The position numbers and the translations under genes are program-made. 64,000 nucleotides of DNA from NCBI RefSeq assembly GCF_900167065.1, contig NZ_FUYA01000011.1:33046-97045 (forward strand). The letters run 5' to 3'. Under the pieces are notes generated by a model, which was given only the letters and a program-made list of their open reading frames with translations, was not told the origin of the DNA and did not search any database. Origin of the DNA: Desulfobaculum bizertense DSM 18034 (lineage in GTDB: Bacteria; Desulfobacterota; Desulfovibrionia; Desulfovibrionales; Desulfovibrionaceae). Positions 52,648-61,355 of this stretch are shown piece after piece (the stretch's first letter is position 1; each line of letters begins with the position of its first letter).

Positions 52648-53637
52648 TTAAGTCCCCCCCTCTCCCGTCACCGCATAGCCCTGCCTTGTGAGGCTATGCG
52701 TGACCTTAGAGAGACTCCACGTTCCGCTCACTCCGGGACGGAAGCCCATGAGATTCAGCTTCGCCTCTGCACGGAGCTTCGGATCACCGGGCAGCGTGAC
52801 AGACAAAGTCCTTTTGCCGCGTTGGAAGGCGTCGAGTTTTGCCTCGGCAGCCTTTCGCGCGGCTTCTTTATTCGGGAAGCTATGCCGGATTCGAAACTCC
52901 GGGCTGCCCTCTCCTACGCTTTCTAGCACGTCCCGCGCCGTCTCCACATCCCGCCAGCCTGCGCTCACTTTGCGGAAGTTCACCCGTTCCGTGATGTTCA
53001 CGCGCCAGCTTGTGACGTCCTGCGGCGTGACTTTAATCTCTGGCAGCGCCCGGCCTGAGGCTGTTTTCCCCTCGCCTCGCTTTACAAACACAAGGCTCCC
53101 GCCATTGGCCTTTGCCACCGCTCCCACGCTGTCCGCCACGCGCGTAAGCAGGTTCATGTCGCTTTCCGCAATCTGATCCAAGTGCGGCAGCGCAAGGCTT
53201 TTCAGGTCCTTTCCGATTGCAGGCTCAAGCCCGTGCTTTGCGGCCACGGTCTCCACCAGTTCCCGCAGCTCGCCCGGAACCCATGAACGCGTTTTCTGGT
53301 CTTGAAGCTGACTGTATGCCCGACTCTGTTCAAATGGCGCTCCTGACGCCTTGAGCACCATCTTTTCTGGCGGCCCGGAGAGCGTCACGCCGTCCACGAC
53401 ATAGAGGCCCATAAACTCCACCTGCTCGCCATAGCCCAGCCACACGCGCAACTCTGCCCCGGTTCTCGGCAACCGGATCTGCGGCGCGGAGTCATCCAGC
53501 TCCACGGTCAAGCTGTCCGCCTGCATCCCAGCCTCGTCGGTCAAGCTCAGCGAAATCAGCCGCTCTCGAATCACGGCCGTAATGTCATCCCCGTCCGCCA
53601 CAATGCGAAACGCGGGCGCGTACTTTTCTAATCCCAC
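52648..53637 (-). CDS. phage late control / tail hub protein gpD
   Basis: A 329-residue protein of the P2 gpD (T4 gp27-like) family that forms the baseplate hub in contractile tails. Family segments are LKSLALPHLDQIAESDMNLL (read at about 135-155), the VKASGAPF-type strand and a basic LNLMGFRPGVSGTWSLSKVTH near the C-terminus. It starts with a GTG that overlaps the gpX stop. It is the last gene of the leftward tail operon, as in P2, where attP lies just beyond D. Part of a second gpD survives at 50770. Confidence 0.92.
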   Translation of the reverse strand: MGLEKYAPAFRIVADGDDITAVIRERLISLSLTDEAGMQADSLTVELDDSAPQIRLPRTGAELRVWLGYGEQVEFMGLYVVDGVTLSGPPEKMVLKASGAPFEQSRAYSQLQDQKTRSWVPGELRELVETVAAKHGLEPAIGKDLKSLALPHLDQIAESDMNLLTRVADSVGAVAKANGGSLVFVKRGEGKTASGRALPEIKVTPQDVTSWRVNITERVNFRKVSAGWRDVETARDVLESVGEGSPEFRIRHSFPNKEAARKAAEAKLDAFQRGKRTLSVTLPGDPKLRAEAKLNLMGFRPGVSGTWSLSKVTHSLTRQGYAVTGEGGT

Positions 53638-53831
53638 AGGCTCACCCCTTCGCTTGGTTCCGGGTCCGGAAGCTCTGGCAGCTCAATCAAAACGCCAGCC
53701 TCAAAAACAGGGCCGCACTCCGAAAGCCGTGGGTTGGCTTCAAGAACCTTCTCCACAACTCCCGCAGTGCGGCCATAAAAATCAAAACACACCGCATCGA
53801 GCATATCGCCCGCCTTTGTTCGATATTGCAT
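53628..53831 (-). CDS. phage tail protein X
   Basis: A 67-residue protein starting MQYRTKAGDMLDAVCFDFYGR, the LysM-like start typical of P2 gpX, which is thought to help attach baseplate to tail. The ATG overlaps the gpU stop (TGATG) and the stop overlaps the gpD start. The longer open frame on this strand is not used because gpU occupies that region. Confidence 0.88.
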   Translation of the reverse strand: MQYRTKAGDMLDAVCFDFYGRTAGVVEKVLEANPRLSECGPVFEAGVLIELPELPDPEPSEGVSLWD

Positions 53832-54205
53832 CACGTCTCCCCGTAATACCTCAGCTTCAAGGTGAACTCCGTTTTGCGCGCCACGCCGTCCGCAAAGAAC
53901 ACGCTGCCAGTCTCGCCCACGGACAAAATCACCCATAGCCCGTGGATTTTCCCAGTACCATCTACAAAAAGTAATGGTTTGCCCTGCGCGGCTTCCTGCC
54001 GCATTTTCTCGGCCTGTGCCGGGCCTCCTGAGAAAACCACGCCCGTGAGCGTCACAGCGTCCTCGCCCACACCTACAAATTGTAATGCAGCCTCGCGTCC
54101 CATTCGCTCCTGCGCGGCCCACGCGTAGGCTGTACTGCGCTCAAAGCTCTGGTACGCGGCACTATTCACCGAAAAGGCGTAGTCGCCTATTTTCATCATA
54201 ATCAT
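53831..54205 (-). CDS. phage tail protein gpU (P2-like)
   Basis: A 124-residue protein with the features of the P2 gpU/phage_P2_GpU family: start MKIGDYAFSVNSAAYQSF, a central YAWAAQERMG and GLWVILSVGET followed by a beta-strand end TLKLRYYG. It is a tail completion component acting with the tape measure. Three in-frame Met codons lie within the first four residues. The start overlaps the tape-measure stop. Confidence 0.88.
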   Translation of the reverse strand: MIMMKIGDYAFSVNSAAYQSFERSTAYAWAAQERMGREAALQFVGVGEDAVTLTGVVFSGGPAQAEKMRQEAAQGKPLLFVDGTGKIHGLWVILSVGETGSVFFADGVARKTEFTLKLRYYGET

Positions 54206-56115
54206 GCGTAATCGTAGAGCGCCCGATTCTGGGCATCCCTTTGCAGGGCTTGAAATTTCTCCAGCACCTTGTCGGCAATGGCTTCCGGGTCCTGCCCCGG
54301 CGCAGCGTGAACCGTAATCCCGCCCACATCTACCTGCACGCTCTGGCTTTTCGACGCGGTCTGCATGGGCAAAGCTGCCGTTGCAGCCTGTGCAGAAGGC
54401 GAGCTTGCCCGCGTCACGGGAGCTACTGAAAAACCTTGTCCCATCGGCTTTGGAGCGCTTTGCATGGCCGCGCCCGGAACCGCCTTTTTCGGCTCCTCCT
54501 CATCATCGCCAAAGCCAAAAAAGGTTTTCACAGCGCCCCAGACGCCGCCCGTGGAGAACGCTTTTTTCAGCCTGTCCCAGACGGAAACAAGCCGCCAGAC
54601 GCCAGCACAGAGCGCCGCTACGCCGCCAATAATCCAGCCGAGAGGCGTGCTCATCATAGCAAAGCCCACGGCCTTAATTCCGGCAATGAGTCCAGGAATC
54701 GCTGCCGACGCCAAGGGCGCAATTGCCTGCCCAGCGGCAAAAAGCGACTGCCCAAATGAGAACAGGCCTACGGCGGTTTTTGCCGTAAGCGCCACGCCCA
54801 CAGCAATGGCTAAGTTCTCAAAGCCACCAAAGATCGACGCCAGCCCGTTCATGGCGCTCCCAACAAAACTTATGACCTTGAACAAGCACCGGCCAAAGGA
54901 CAAAATCACCGGCACAGCGCGCTCGATGCTCTGCCCCAGCTTCACGAATTCGCCGCGATTTTCCCGCACCCAGTCCGCGAGTTTTGGTCCCCATTTTTCC
55001 ACGATTGGAGCCAGCGCCCCGCCAATAAGCCCGAAAACTTCCTGCGTGGTCGACGAAACAACCGTAGAGAAGCGCCCGAAAGCCACGTTATATTTCTTCG
55101 CACCCTCGCGCCCTTCATCAGACAGAACATTCAGCTGCTTTTGCTGGTCAAGCAGTTCGCCCACGCCCTGCTTTCGGCTTCGCAGGTAGCCAAAGAACTT
55201 GTTCGCCTCACCGCCCATCAGAATATCGGCGGCTGATACGGCCTGCGCGTGATCATCGAGCTTTTGAATGGCTTCTGCCACGCGCTCAAATTGCTGTTCT
55301 GGCTTGAGTCCCTGAAGCTCTTCAAAGCTGAGTCCAAGAATCTGCAAAGACTCGGTCACAGGCGTAATTTCACCAAGCCCGGCCGACTCGCCGAGCTTAT
55401 TGTTCAGCTCTTCAAAAAGATCGCCCACCGTATCCGCATCAAACCCGGCTTCTTTCGCCAAGCCGCCCCACGCGGCCAAGCCATTGGCTGAAACGCCCAG
55501 AGCCTGCGCCAGCGCGCTTTGTTCCGAGGTAAGCTTGTTCGTCATGGTCACGGCGGTGCCTACGACGCCGACACCCGCGCCAACGGCAGCGCCAAGGCGT
55601 CCAACCTGACCGGCTACGTTGCGAAAGCTTCCGCCAATATCCGCGTCCAGCACGCCTTTCATGGCTTTGAGCTTGCGCTCTGCCTTGGCGACCTCCTGCC
55701 CCATGCGGTCAAATTCGCCCTCAAGATCACGCGTGTTCACACCCGCGCGCCTGAGCTGGCGGCTTAACATGGAAAGCTCGTTTTTCTGCGAATGGTAGGC
55801 TTTTGAAGTGCGCTTCGCCTTCCGCTGAGCGCGCTCAAATTCCCGCGTCAGTTTCTTGGAAGGCTTGGCCGTGGCCGCAAGTTCAGCCTCCAGCCGCGAA
55901 AGGTCCTTTGCGGCGTTTTTCATGTCCCGGCGGGCCTGCGAAAGGCCCTTCATGTCAAAACCCGCGAACCGGTGCAGCTTTTCCTGCTGCCCTTTGATAG
56001 TCCGGTAGGCCTCGCTCACGTGCGACAGATCGCCGCGAACGGTCGCCGAGGCAGCCCGAAACGAGCTGCCCACGACAGCGTTAAACTTGACGACTGAGGA
56101 GAGATTTTTCTTCAT
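54202..56115 (-). CDS. tail tape measure protein (gpT-like)
   Basis: A 637-residue protein from the ATG at 56115, within the end of the E' frame. The N-terminal 150 residues are helical coiled coil (DLSRLEAELAATAKPSKKL and AERKLKAMKGVL). Two or three hydrophobic segments follow around 160-190 and 420-510 (ALAPLASAAIPGLIAGIKAVG region). The C-terminal part is Ala/Pro/Ser-rich. Length and organisation fit a tape measure; by family rules it would set a medium-length contractile tail. It runs from E/E' to U, as in P2. Confidence 0.9.
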   Translation of the reverse strand: MKKNLSSVVKFNAVVGSSFRAASATVRGDLSHVSEAYRTIKGQQEKLHRFAGFDMKGLSQARRDMKNAAKDLSRLEAELAATAKPSKKLTREFERAQRKAKRTSKAYHSQKNELSMLSRQLRRAGVNTRDLEGEFDRMGQEVAKAERKLKAMKGVLDADIGGSFRNVAGQVGRLGAAVGAGVGVVGTAVTMTNKLTSEQSALAQALGVSANGLAAWGGLAKEAGFDADTVGDLFEELNNKLGESAGLGEITPVTESLQILGLSFEELQGLKPEQQFERVAEAIQKLDDHAQAVSAADILMGGEANKFFGYLRSRKQGVGELLDQQKQLNVLSDEGREGAKKYNVAFGRFSTVVSSTTQEVFGLIGGALAPIVEKWGPKLADWVRENRGEFVKLGQSIERAVPVILSFGRCLFKVISFVGSAMNGLASIFGGFENLAIAVGVALTAKTAVGLFSFGQSLFAAGQAIAPLASAAIPGLIAGIKAVGFAMMSTPLGWIIGGVAALCAGVWRLVSVWDRLKKAFSTGGVWGAVKTFFGFGDDEEEPKKAVPGAAMQSAPKPMGQGFSVAPVTRASSPSAQAATAALPMQTASKSQSVQVDVGGITVHAAPGQDPEAIADKVLEKFQALQRDAQNRALYDYA

Positions 56116-56246
56116 CGAGGAACTGCTTTTGCCCACACCACAAGCTCGGAGCACTCAAGCGCGAGGAATTCGGAAAGGGTCCAGCCCGTGAGCGAAGCAA
56201 GTTGCATCACCAGCTCACGGGCAGCGTCTGCGCCTAGGAAAAAAAA
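56112..56246 (-). CDS. gpE' frameshift extension of gpE
   Basis: After the in-frame GGT codon of gpE comes T8 (56239-56246) containing the heptamer T_TTT_TTT, then TCC and the gpE stop TAG (56234). A -1 slip there opens the frame FLGADAARELVMQLASLTGW, followed by TLSEFLALECSELVVWAKAV and a stop at 56112. That peptide matches the P2 gpE' (GpE) type, an acidic-aromatic helix ending near the tape-measure start. P2 gpE+E' is known to use the same -1 strategy, like lambda G/GT. The product is a tail-assembly chaperone that contacts the tape measure. Confidence 0.85.
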   Translation of the reverse strand, partial: FFFLGADAARELVMQLASLTGWTLSEFLALECSELVVWAKAVPR

Positions 56247-56476
56247 CCGGAAAACGCGTCCTGCACCTTCTTAAAATCAGGGAGCGTCATGTCATAAAAA
56301 ACTTCCGGCGGCACCTCGCAAAGCGAGGCGAACATGCGCACCTCTTTTTCACCGTCAGAGCCTTTGAATTTGTCCGCATTGAGCGAGTCCCGGACACGCG
56401 GCTCGCGCATGGTTAACGCCTCGTAAACAACGCCCTTTACCGTGACGGCCTCGCTCAGAGTAATTTCAACGCTCAT
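56234..56476 (-). CDS. tail assembly chaperone gpE
   Basis: An 80-residue protein with the TALTMREPRVRD-like and TLPDFKKVQDAFSGFF pattern of the P2 gpE / Mu gp41 tail-chaperone family. It is made alone or, after -1 frameshifting near its last codons, fused to E'. It lies between the tube and tape-measure genes, the expected place. The stop lies directly after the T8 slip site. Confidence 0.87.
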   Translation of the reverse strand: MSVEITLSEAVTVKGVVYEALTMREPRVRDSLNADKFKGSDGEKEVRMFASLCEVPPEVFYDMTLPDFKKVQDAFSGFFS

Positions 56477-56478
56477 TT

Positions 56479-56985
56479 TTAAATTCCCATTGCGGCACGG
56501 GCTTTTTCAAGCTGGTCCACACCGTTTACAATTCGTTTCATATTCAGGACATCGACCTCATGCAGGACCTTTCCGCCCTGCTCGCGCTTATAATAATTCA
56601 GCCCCAGCGTGTACGTGTTTTTCGCCAGTTCACCGGACTTCCACGCGCTTGACTCAATCTTGATCACCGTGCCGCGCATTTGCAGGGTCACGGCTTCGCT
56701 TGAGCCATCCAGACTTTTCAGCTCACCGCGAGCCGTCATCTGAATCCCGTTATTTTCAATGACGCCAAAGGCCGCGAGCAAATCCGCGTCCTGCATCGGC
56801 ATCACAAAAGACGCCTCCAGCTTCTCCATGCCCATGTCAATCGGGATTGACGTATCCATGCCGCCCGCGCGGAAATCCTCGGTTGTGAGCGAAAGCGCCG
56901 GGGGCTGGAGTTCCTCGCACTCTCCGGCGTATCCGCGCCCGTCAACGAAGAGCGCAAAATTCTTTAAAAGCTTGCTGGCCGCCAT
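56479..56985 (-). CDS. phage major tail tube protein (gpFII-like)
   Basis: A 168-residue protein of the P2 FII family: MAASKLLKNFALFVDGRGYAG at the start, PALSLTTEDFRAGGMD, IDMGMEKLEASFVM and the C-terminal YYKREQGGKVLHEVDVLNM, all typical. It stacks to form the inner tube through which DNA passes. Its ATG overlaps the sheath stop (TAATG). Confidence 0.95.
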   Translation of the reverse strand: MAASKLLKNFALFVDGRGYAGECEELQPPALSLTTEDFRAGGMDTSIPIDMGMEKLEASFVMPMQDADLLAAFGVIENNGIQMTARGELKSLDGSSEAVTLQMRGTVIKIESSAWKSGELAKNTYTLGLNYYKREQGGKVLHEVDVLNMKRIVNGVDQLEKARAAMGI

Positions 56986-58196
56986 TATTTCAGGACCTCC
57001 TCAAGGTAATCGTTCACCAAATGTGAACGGAACGTCACGTGCTCGGCCGGAGCCGGTGGCGTAAAATCAAAGTCGAAAAACACGTTGCCCTTGGCGATCT
57101 GGTCCTTGGTATTCAGCTCCGGATCAGCCCAGCACGAACCGCCTAGCACAGCTCCGATCGCCGTGAGGTGCCGAAGGTAGGCGTTCACGCTCTCGACCAC
57201 GGCCTCCATATAGTTCTTGGAAATGTTCCGATCCACGGCCCAAAGATGCGCCCGGAGAATGCTTTCGTTGATCATGTCCGCCGTGCGGCGCACAGACAGG
57301 AACGCCCATTTTTTATCAGAGCAAGCCGTGCGATTGCCCCACAGCCGATAGCCCTCTTCATTGATAATCGTGGCGATATTCTTTTCATTCAGGAGATTCG
57401 CGCGACAATTGCTGCTGCCAAGAGCAAAATCCACTCCACGAGAAGTCCCGGCAATGCCGTAAATCTGCTGATTCGACGGAGACCACCAAAAGCCCTTGTC
57501 GTTGTCGATGCGGGCAATAAGTCCTGCAACGCGCGAGGACGGAGCTTCGTCCGCGTAAGCCCCGCCACGAAAGACTTTCACCCACGGGTCGACCATGTAA
57601 ATGCAGGCGGTGCCAAAGTCAGAAATAGCCGCCTGCGCCTCGGCGTCGGTGGTATTCGGGCCGTCCACAATCACCACGGCCCGGAGCTTGTCCGCAATGC
57701 CTTCCAGCTCCGCCACAACGGGGTTTTTCAGCTTTCCGCCGTCGCCGCTATCCGGGTCCGAGGCGCGCTGGTGCGTGTGCCCCGGAGCAATCAAAATGCG
57801 AGGGCTAAGGCCAAGGGCAGACTTTGCGCCAAGCAACGCGTGAACGCCCGTATATTGGCCTGTGGTCGCGTCTGTTCCGCCAACCATATTGGTCTGCGTG
57901 ACCGCGTCAGTATCGCCCTCATCAACGCGAATCACGACCACGGCCGCGCCGGTCTGGTCAAAAATTCCATCAATGGCCGCCGGAAGCGTACCTTCGCCGT
58001 TGCCGGTCGTGTCGAGCTTCGCGGCTTCGGTTCTGTTGCCTGCAATGAGCACTGGCGTATTCACGGGAAAAGCGCTGACATCAGCGTCTGGAGCGGTTCC
58101 AACCAGTCCAATAACAGAGCTTTTCACGGTCTGAATTGGACGGGGTCCAGAGTCCAGCTCCACGACCTCCACGCCGTGCAAAAACTGTTCGGGCAT
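56985..58196 (-). CDS. phage tail sheath protein (gpFI-like)
   Basis: A 403-residue contractile sheath from the ATG at 58196 (AGGAA upstream; an extension to 58244 is less likely). Segments such as FLHGVEVVELDSGPRPI, SSVIGLVGTAPDAD, the central SPRILIAPGHTHQ and IVDGPNTTDAEA, and the C-terminal NVFFDFDFTPPAPAEHVTF are characteristic of P2 FI. It contracts to drive the tube into the host. It is followed immediately by the tube gene. One of the 17-bp palindromes (57012-57028) lies in its 3' end. Confidence 0.96.
   Translation of the reverse strand: MPEQFLHGVEVVELDSGPRPIQTVKSSVIGLVGTAPDADVSAFPVNTPVLIAGNRTEAAKLDTTGNGEGTLPAAIDGIFDQTGAAVVVIRVDEGDTDAVTQTNMVGGTDATTGQYTGVHALLGAKSALGLSPRILIAPGHTHQRASDPDSGDGGKLKNPVVAELEGIADKLRAVVIVDGPNTTDAEAQAAISDFGTACIYMVDPWVKVFRGGAYADEAPSSRVAGLIARIDNDKGFWWSPSNQQIYGIAGTSRGVDFALGSSNCRANLLNEKNIATIINEEGYRLWGNRTACSDKKWAFLSVRRTADMINESILRAHLWAVDRNISKNYMEAVVESVNAYLRHLTAIGAVLGGSCWADPELNTKDQIAKGNVFFDFDFTPPAPAEHVTFRSHLVNDYLEEVLK
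57012..57028. promoter_or_regulatory. 17-bp palindrome inside the sheath gene
   Basis: GTTCAC-CAAAT-GTGAAC, identical in its arms to the five sites at 42.0-42.3 kb, lies within the sheath coding sequence just before its stop. Confidence 0.6.
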
Positions 58197-58201
58197 ATCG
58201 T

Positions 58202-58597
58202 TTATTCCTCGCTTGCTGCGGGTGTTTCTGGTTTTTCGGGCCACGGTATCACAGGGTCAGACACGCCGCCCCACGGGAAGCCAGGAAGCGACGGCAAATC
58301 TCGCAGAGCTTGGCGATACGCAAGCCACGCCTGTTCCAAACCATCACTTTCATGTGGATAGTCAGGAAGCGCCTGAGGATCGCAGGCCCGGAGCCGCGCG
58401 TCACGCTCGCGGCGAACATCCCCGGCCAAGTCATCAACGCCCGGCTCAAAACGCTGAGGGACAATCTGGCCGCTCTCGCCTACGCGATCACCCACGCGGC
58501 ACGAGCCGTCACAGCTCGCCCAGCGAAGCGGAAGCGCCACAGGGAAAGCATTTTCTTCAATCTGTATGACTTCATTTTCCCAGATCAGGGCGTGCAT
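58202..58597 (-). CDS. tail fibre assembly chaperone-like protein
   Basis: A 131-residue protein from the ATG at 58597, overlapping the fibre stop (TGATG). The second half, with RRERDARLRACDPQAL, EQAWLAYRQALRDLPSLPGFPW and a Pro-rich VIPWPEKPE end, resembles the XkdW/tail-fibre-assembly type, which binds a fibre C-terminus during folding. It lies between the fibre and sheath genes, the position of P2 gpG. Confidence 0.75.
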   Translation of the reverse strand: MHALIWENEVIQIEENAFPVALPLRWASCDGSCRVGDRVGESGQIVPQRFEPGVDDLAGDVRRERDARLRACDPQALPDYPHESDGLEQAWLAYRQALRDLPSLPGFPWGGVSDPVIPWPEKPETPAASEE

Positions 58598-59847
58598 CAA
58601 ACAAACTCCCGAATAATAACAAGGCCATCGCCACCGTTTCCGCCGGTGCCGTCAATGACTGAATTGTCCACGTTTGCGCCACCTCCGCCACCGCCAAGGG
58701 TGCCGGGTTCGCCGTCCTTTGTGCTATTTCCATTCGACAAAGAAAGCCCACCGCCAGCGTAAAAACTGGGGGCACCAATCCCGGACGCGTTGTGCAGAGC
58801 GCCCATGACGGCCGTTCCGCCGCCTGCGCTGCCGGTCGCATTCACATCGCCGCCAACGCCGTGACCACCGCGCCCGCCGTCCGGGTGCATGTCGCTTCCT
58901 TCAAAATTCGTATCCATCCCAAATCCGCCACGGCCTCCGGTTGCGCTCACGAAAGAGCCGAAAGAGCTTGTGCCACCGGGGTTGCTGGCGCGAACGGCTG
59001 CCTGCCCCACGCCTCCAGCACCCACCGTGTACGTTTCATCAGCACCAAGCCGCGAGGCCATAATCACAGCTTTGGCCCAGCCCCCAGCGCCTCCGCCAGA
59101 ACCGCAGGACGCAAAACTGCCGCCTTTGGCTCCTCCGCCTGCGCCGCCTCCGCCCAAGACTTCCACCTCAATAAATTTCAAATGAGCGGGCTTCACGTAA
59201 TGATATTCACCCGGAGTCGCCTTCACCGTTGTCGAAAGGTGCCGCGCCCCGGCCTCCTGCCATTCCAAGCCATCGCGCCCCTGAATGAGCAAATCGCCCC
59301 GGCTGCCGCCATCGGGCAGCGTGTCGTGCGGATCGCTTTTGTCCTGAATGTGATTCGTCATCACCTCGCGAAGGGTTCCGACCTCCAGTTCAACGAACTT
59401 TCGGCTCGCAAGTACCACCGTAGGGTCAATTTTGAGCTGCACAGGGGCGCGCTCTCCCACTTCGAGCGTCAGACGAATCCGAAGCTCTGCGGCCGAGCCT
59501 TCGGCAAGCTGGGGTTTGTATGTTTCAGGAAGGTTGCCGATGCCAAAAAGATCACCGTCAGCATCCAGAAAACCCGCTTCCCGCAGGGTCCAGCCGCCAG
59601 TATCCGGCGGGATTACCAGCTCAGCCACAAGGTAGGCTGGATTCTCCTCATCCTGCCGAAGCGCGTTAAGCTGCGCTCGATAGACCTCATGAACAAGGGA
59701 TGTTCGCGAAGCATCGGGCGTTACGGCTGAGCCGTTCCCGTCACCCACGACCATATGGGTAAGCGAGATTTGCCGCCCAAGGCTCAAAGCATTGGCAAGC
59801 TTGGCGCGGCCAATGTCAGTCAAAATAACAAAGTAATTCTGGGGCAT
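58597..59847 (-). CDS. tail fibre with glycine-rich C-terminal adhesin domain
   Basis: A 416-residue protein. The N-terminal 160 residues (YFVILTDIGRAKLANALSLG, VVGDGNG, LREAGFLDADGDLFGIGNLP) are the DUF3751-type fibre base that attaches to the baseplate. The C-terminal half (about 225-416) is extremely Gly-rich (GGGGAGGG, GGRGGHGVGG and the GDGLVIIREFV end), like the polyglycine receptor-binding domains of some phage adhesins. It is the probable receptor-recognition protein. It is followed by its chaperone gene. Confidence 0.85.
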   Translation of the reverse strand: MPQNYFVILTDIGRAKLANALSLGRQISLTHMVVGDGNGSAVTPDASRTSLVHEVYRAQLNALRQDEENPAYLVAELVIPPDTGGWTLREAGFLDADGDLFGIGNLPETYKPQLAEGSAAELRIRLTLEVGERAPVQLKIDPTVVLASRKFVELEVGTLREVMTNHIQDKSDPHDTLPDGGSRGDLLIQGRDGLEWQEAGARHLSTTVKATPGEYHYVKPAHLKFIEVEVLGGGGAGGGAKGGSFASCGSGGGAGGWAKAVIMASRLGADETYTVGAGGVGQAAVRASNPGGTSSFGSFVSATGGRGGFGMDTNFEGSDMHPDGGRGGHGVGGDVNATGSAGGGTAVMGALHNASGIGAPSFYAGGGLSLSNGNSTKDGEPGTLGGGGGGANVDNSVIDGTGGNGGDGLVIIREFV

Positions 59848-59854
59848 TCATTCC

Positions 59855-60475
59855 TCATCGCGGTTGGACAGTAATGCTTAAATATTCAGTTATGGCGCAG
59901 GCTGCGGAGAGATTCGTGCTTTGCAGAACCTCGTGGGTCATCCACGGAAGCACGGTGAGTTCTTCGCCACTCTGGAAGGCACCGCCAACAGAGCACCCGC
60001 CCTGCACGCTTTCCGTCACCTGAAAGCCCGTGAGGTGCGAGCGCGTATTTTTCGCCTTGAGCACCACGCGCGTAAGCATGGCGTACAAATCCGGCGAAAC
60101 GCCCCTATCATCCACCTCAATATCAATGGTGAAGGTAAAGCGCTCTGTTTTCGGCCGTTCCTGCCACCATTCGCGAATTCTCACCCGATAGCCAAGCGCC
60201 CGGACAGCGCGATCAACCGCGCCGCGCGTGCCCTTATGCTTGTGAATCCAGATCGCATTTCTCACGGCGGCCCGCTTTTGCGCCTCGCTCCACGAGCTTT
60301 CCCACGCATCCACGGAAAGCGCCCATGCAAGCCACGGCAAAAATTCCACCGGACAATCATCCGGATTATAGAGCCGGGCAATGGGCACCGGGATTCGGTC
60401 AATGCGGGTTGTTCCCTCAGAAAAGGCCCGTTCTGCGGGCGTTGCGTTGGGTGGAAGCAAATGCAAACTAGCCAC
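59855..60475 (-). CDS. phage baseplate protein I
   Basis: A 206-residue gpI-like baseplate wedge component. The start (GTG at 60475) overlaps the gpJ stop. The family start pattern LLPPNATPAERAFSEGT and PVPIARLYNPDDCPVEFLPW, followed by WALSVDAWESSWSEA, is diagnostic for the P2 gpI family. The C-terminus is less conserved. It acts next to gpJ in baseplate assembly and links to the tail fibre. Confidence 0.92.
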   Translation of the reverse strand: MASLHLLPPNATPAERAFSEGTTRIDRIPVPIARLYNPDDCPVEFLPWLAWALSVDAWESSWSEAQKRAAVRNAIWIHKHKGTRGAVDRAVRALGYRVRIREWWQERPKTERFTFTIDIEVDDRGVSPDLYAMLTRVVLKAKNTRSHLTGFQVTESVQGGCSVGGAFQSGEELTVLPWMTHEVLQSTNLSAACAITEYLSITVQPR

Positions 60476-61355
60476 GCTGCACGCTCACATTTTGAGCAGT
60501 ACACAGCGCAGCCTGACTCGCAGTGCAGGCAACATCCGCCGCCGGGCTAGTGAGTTCCACACGCGCCACGCCTTCCACCTGCAAGGCTGCGTAAATCTTC
60601 GAGAGCGGCATACCTGCACCCAGCACATGCGCCCGTGCCACGGCGCTTTTCAGGGCTTCACGTGCTGCGCTTTCGACCTCTTCGGCACTCGGCCCGGGAC
60701 GAACATGCAGGACGGCGTTCACAGAATAGGAAATCAACTCCGCAGGCTTCACAATGACCTGATCTGTGAGGGGTCGAGTCTCGCGAGCATTGAGCGCGGA
60801 GTTCACGGTTTTCACCAGCTCCGAGCTTGGCGTTCCGTCCCCGTCACTGGCGAGAATATGCACGAGCACCTCGCCGGGTTTTGGACTGCTTACAGAGGCG
60901 TCCCGAACGCCACTCACGGCGATCGCATGGAAGATATACGCGCCATCAGGTCCGGCCGTGCTAAAGCCCTCCGGAGCAAGCTGTACGCGCCGACGAAAAT
61001 TCGCATCATCCTCTAAAAGCACTGGTATCGGCGGATATGCATCTGGGTTGCCGGGGTCTTCGATTTTTCGCTGCATAGGAACCAAGGCCGCGAGCTGGTC
61101 CAGATCAGAGCCAGTCGCATAGGCCAGAAGCACCTGCCGAGCCGCATCGTTCACGCGCTGGCGCAGCAAAAGTTCACGGTATGTGAACACCTCAATAAGC
61201 TTGAAAAGCGGGTCAGACTCCACGAGTGCCGTATGTTTTGGTTTTTTCGCTTGGTACTCGGCCAAAATTTCGCTTTGTATTTGCTCGGCGCTCAGTTCCT
61301 CCAGAACCGCAGGCGCTGGAAGCTGCGAGAGATCAATGTCTGAAAATCCGCTCAT
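60468..61355 (-). CDS. phage baseplate assembly protein J
   Basis: A 295-residue gpJ homologue (Mu gp47/T4 gp6 family): FSDIDLSQLPAPAVLEELS at the start, RQVLLAYATGSDLDQLAAL and PVPILVLLEDDANFRRRVQLAPEG-type core, then a beta-rich part and a C-terminal helical end. The ATG overlaps the gpW stop. A 17-bp palindrome (61172-61188) falls within its coding sequence. Confidence 0.94.
   Translation of the reverse strand: MSGFSDIDLSQLPAPAVLEELSAEQIQSEILAEYQAKKPKHTALVESDPLFKLIEVFTYRELLLRQRVNDAARQVLLAYATGSDLDQLAALVPMQRKIEDPGNPDAYPPIPVLLEDDANFRRRVQLAPEGFSTAGPDGAYIFHAIAVSGVRDASVSSPKPGEVLVHILASDGDGTPSSELVKTVNSALNARETRPLTDQVIVKPAELISYSVNAVLHVRPGPSAEEVESAAREALKSAVARAHVLGAGMPLSKIYAALQVEGVARVELTSPAADVACTASQAALCTAQNVSVQRG
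61172..61188. promoter_or_regulatory. 17-bp palindrome inside gene J
   Basis: GTTCAC-GGTAT-GTGAAC lies in the gpJ coding sequence, encoding part of VFTYREL. Its arms match the replication-region sites. Confidence 0.6.
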
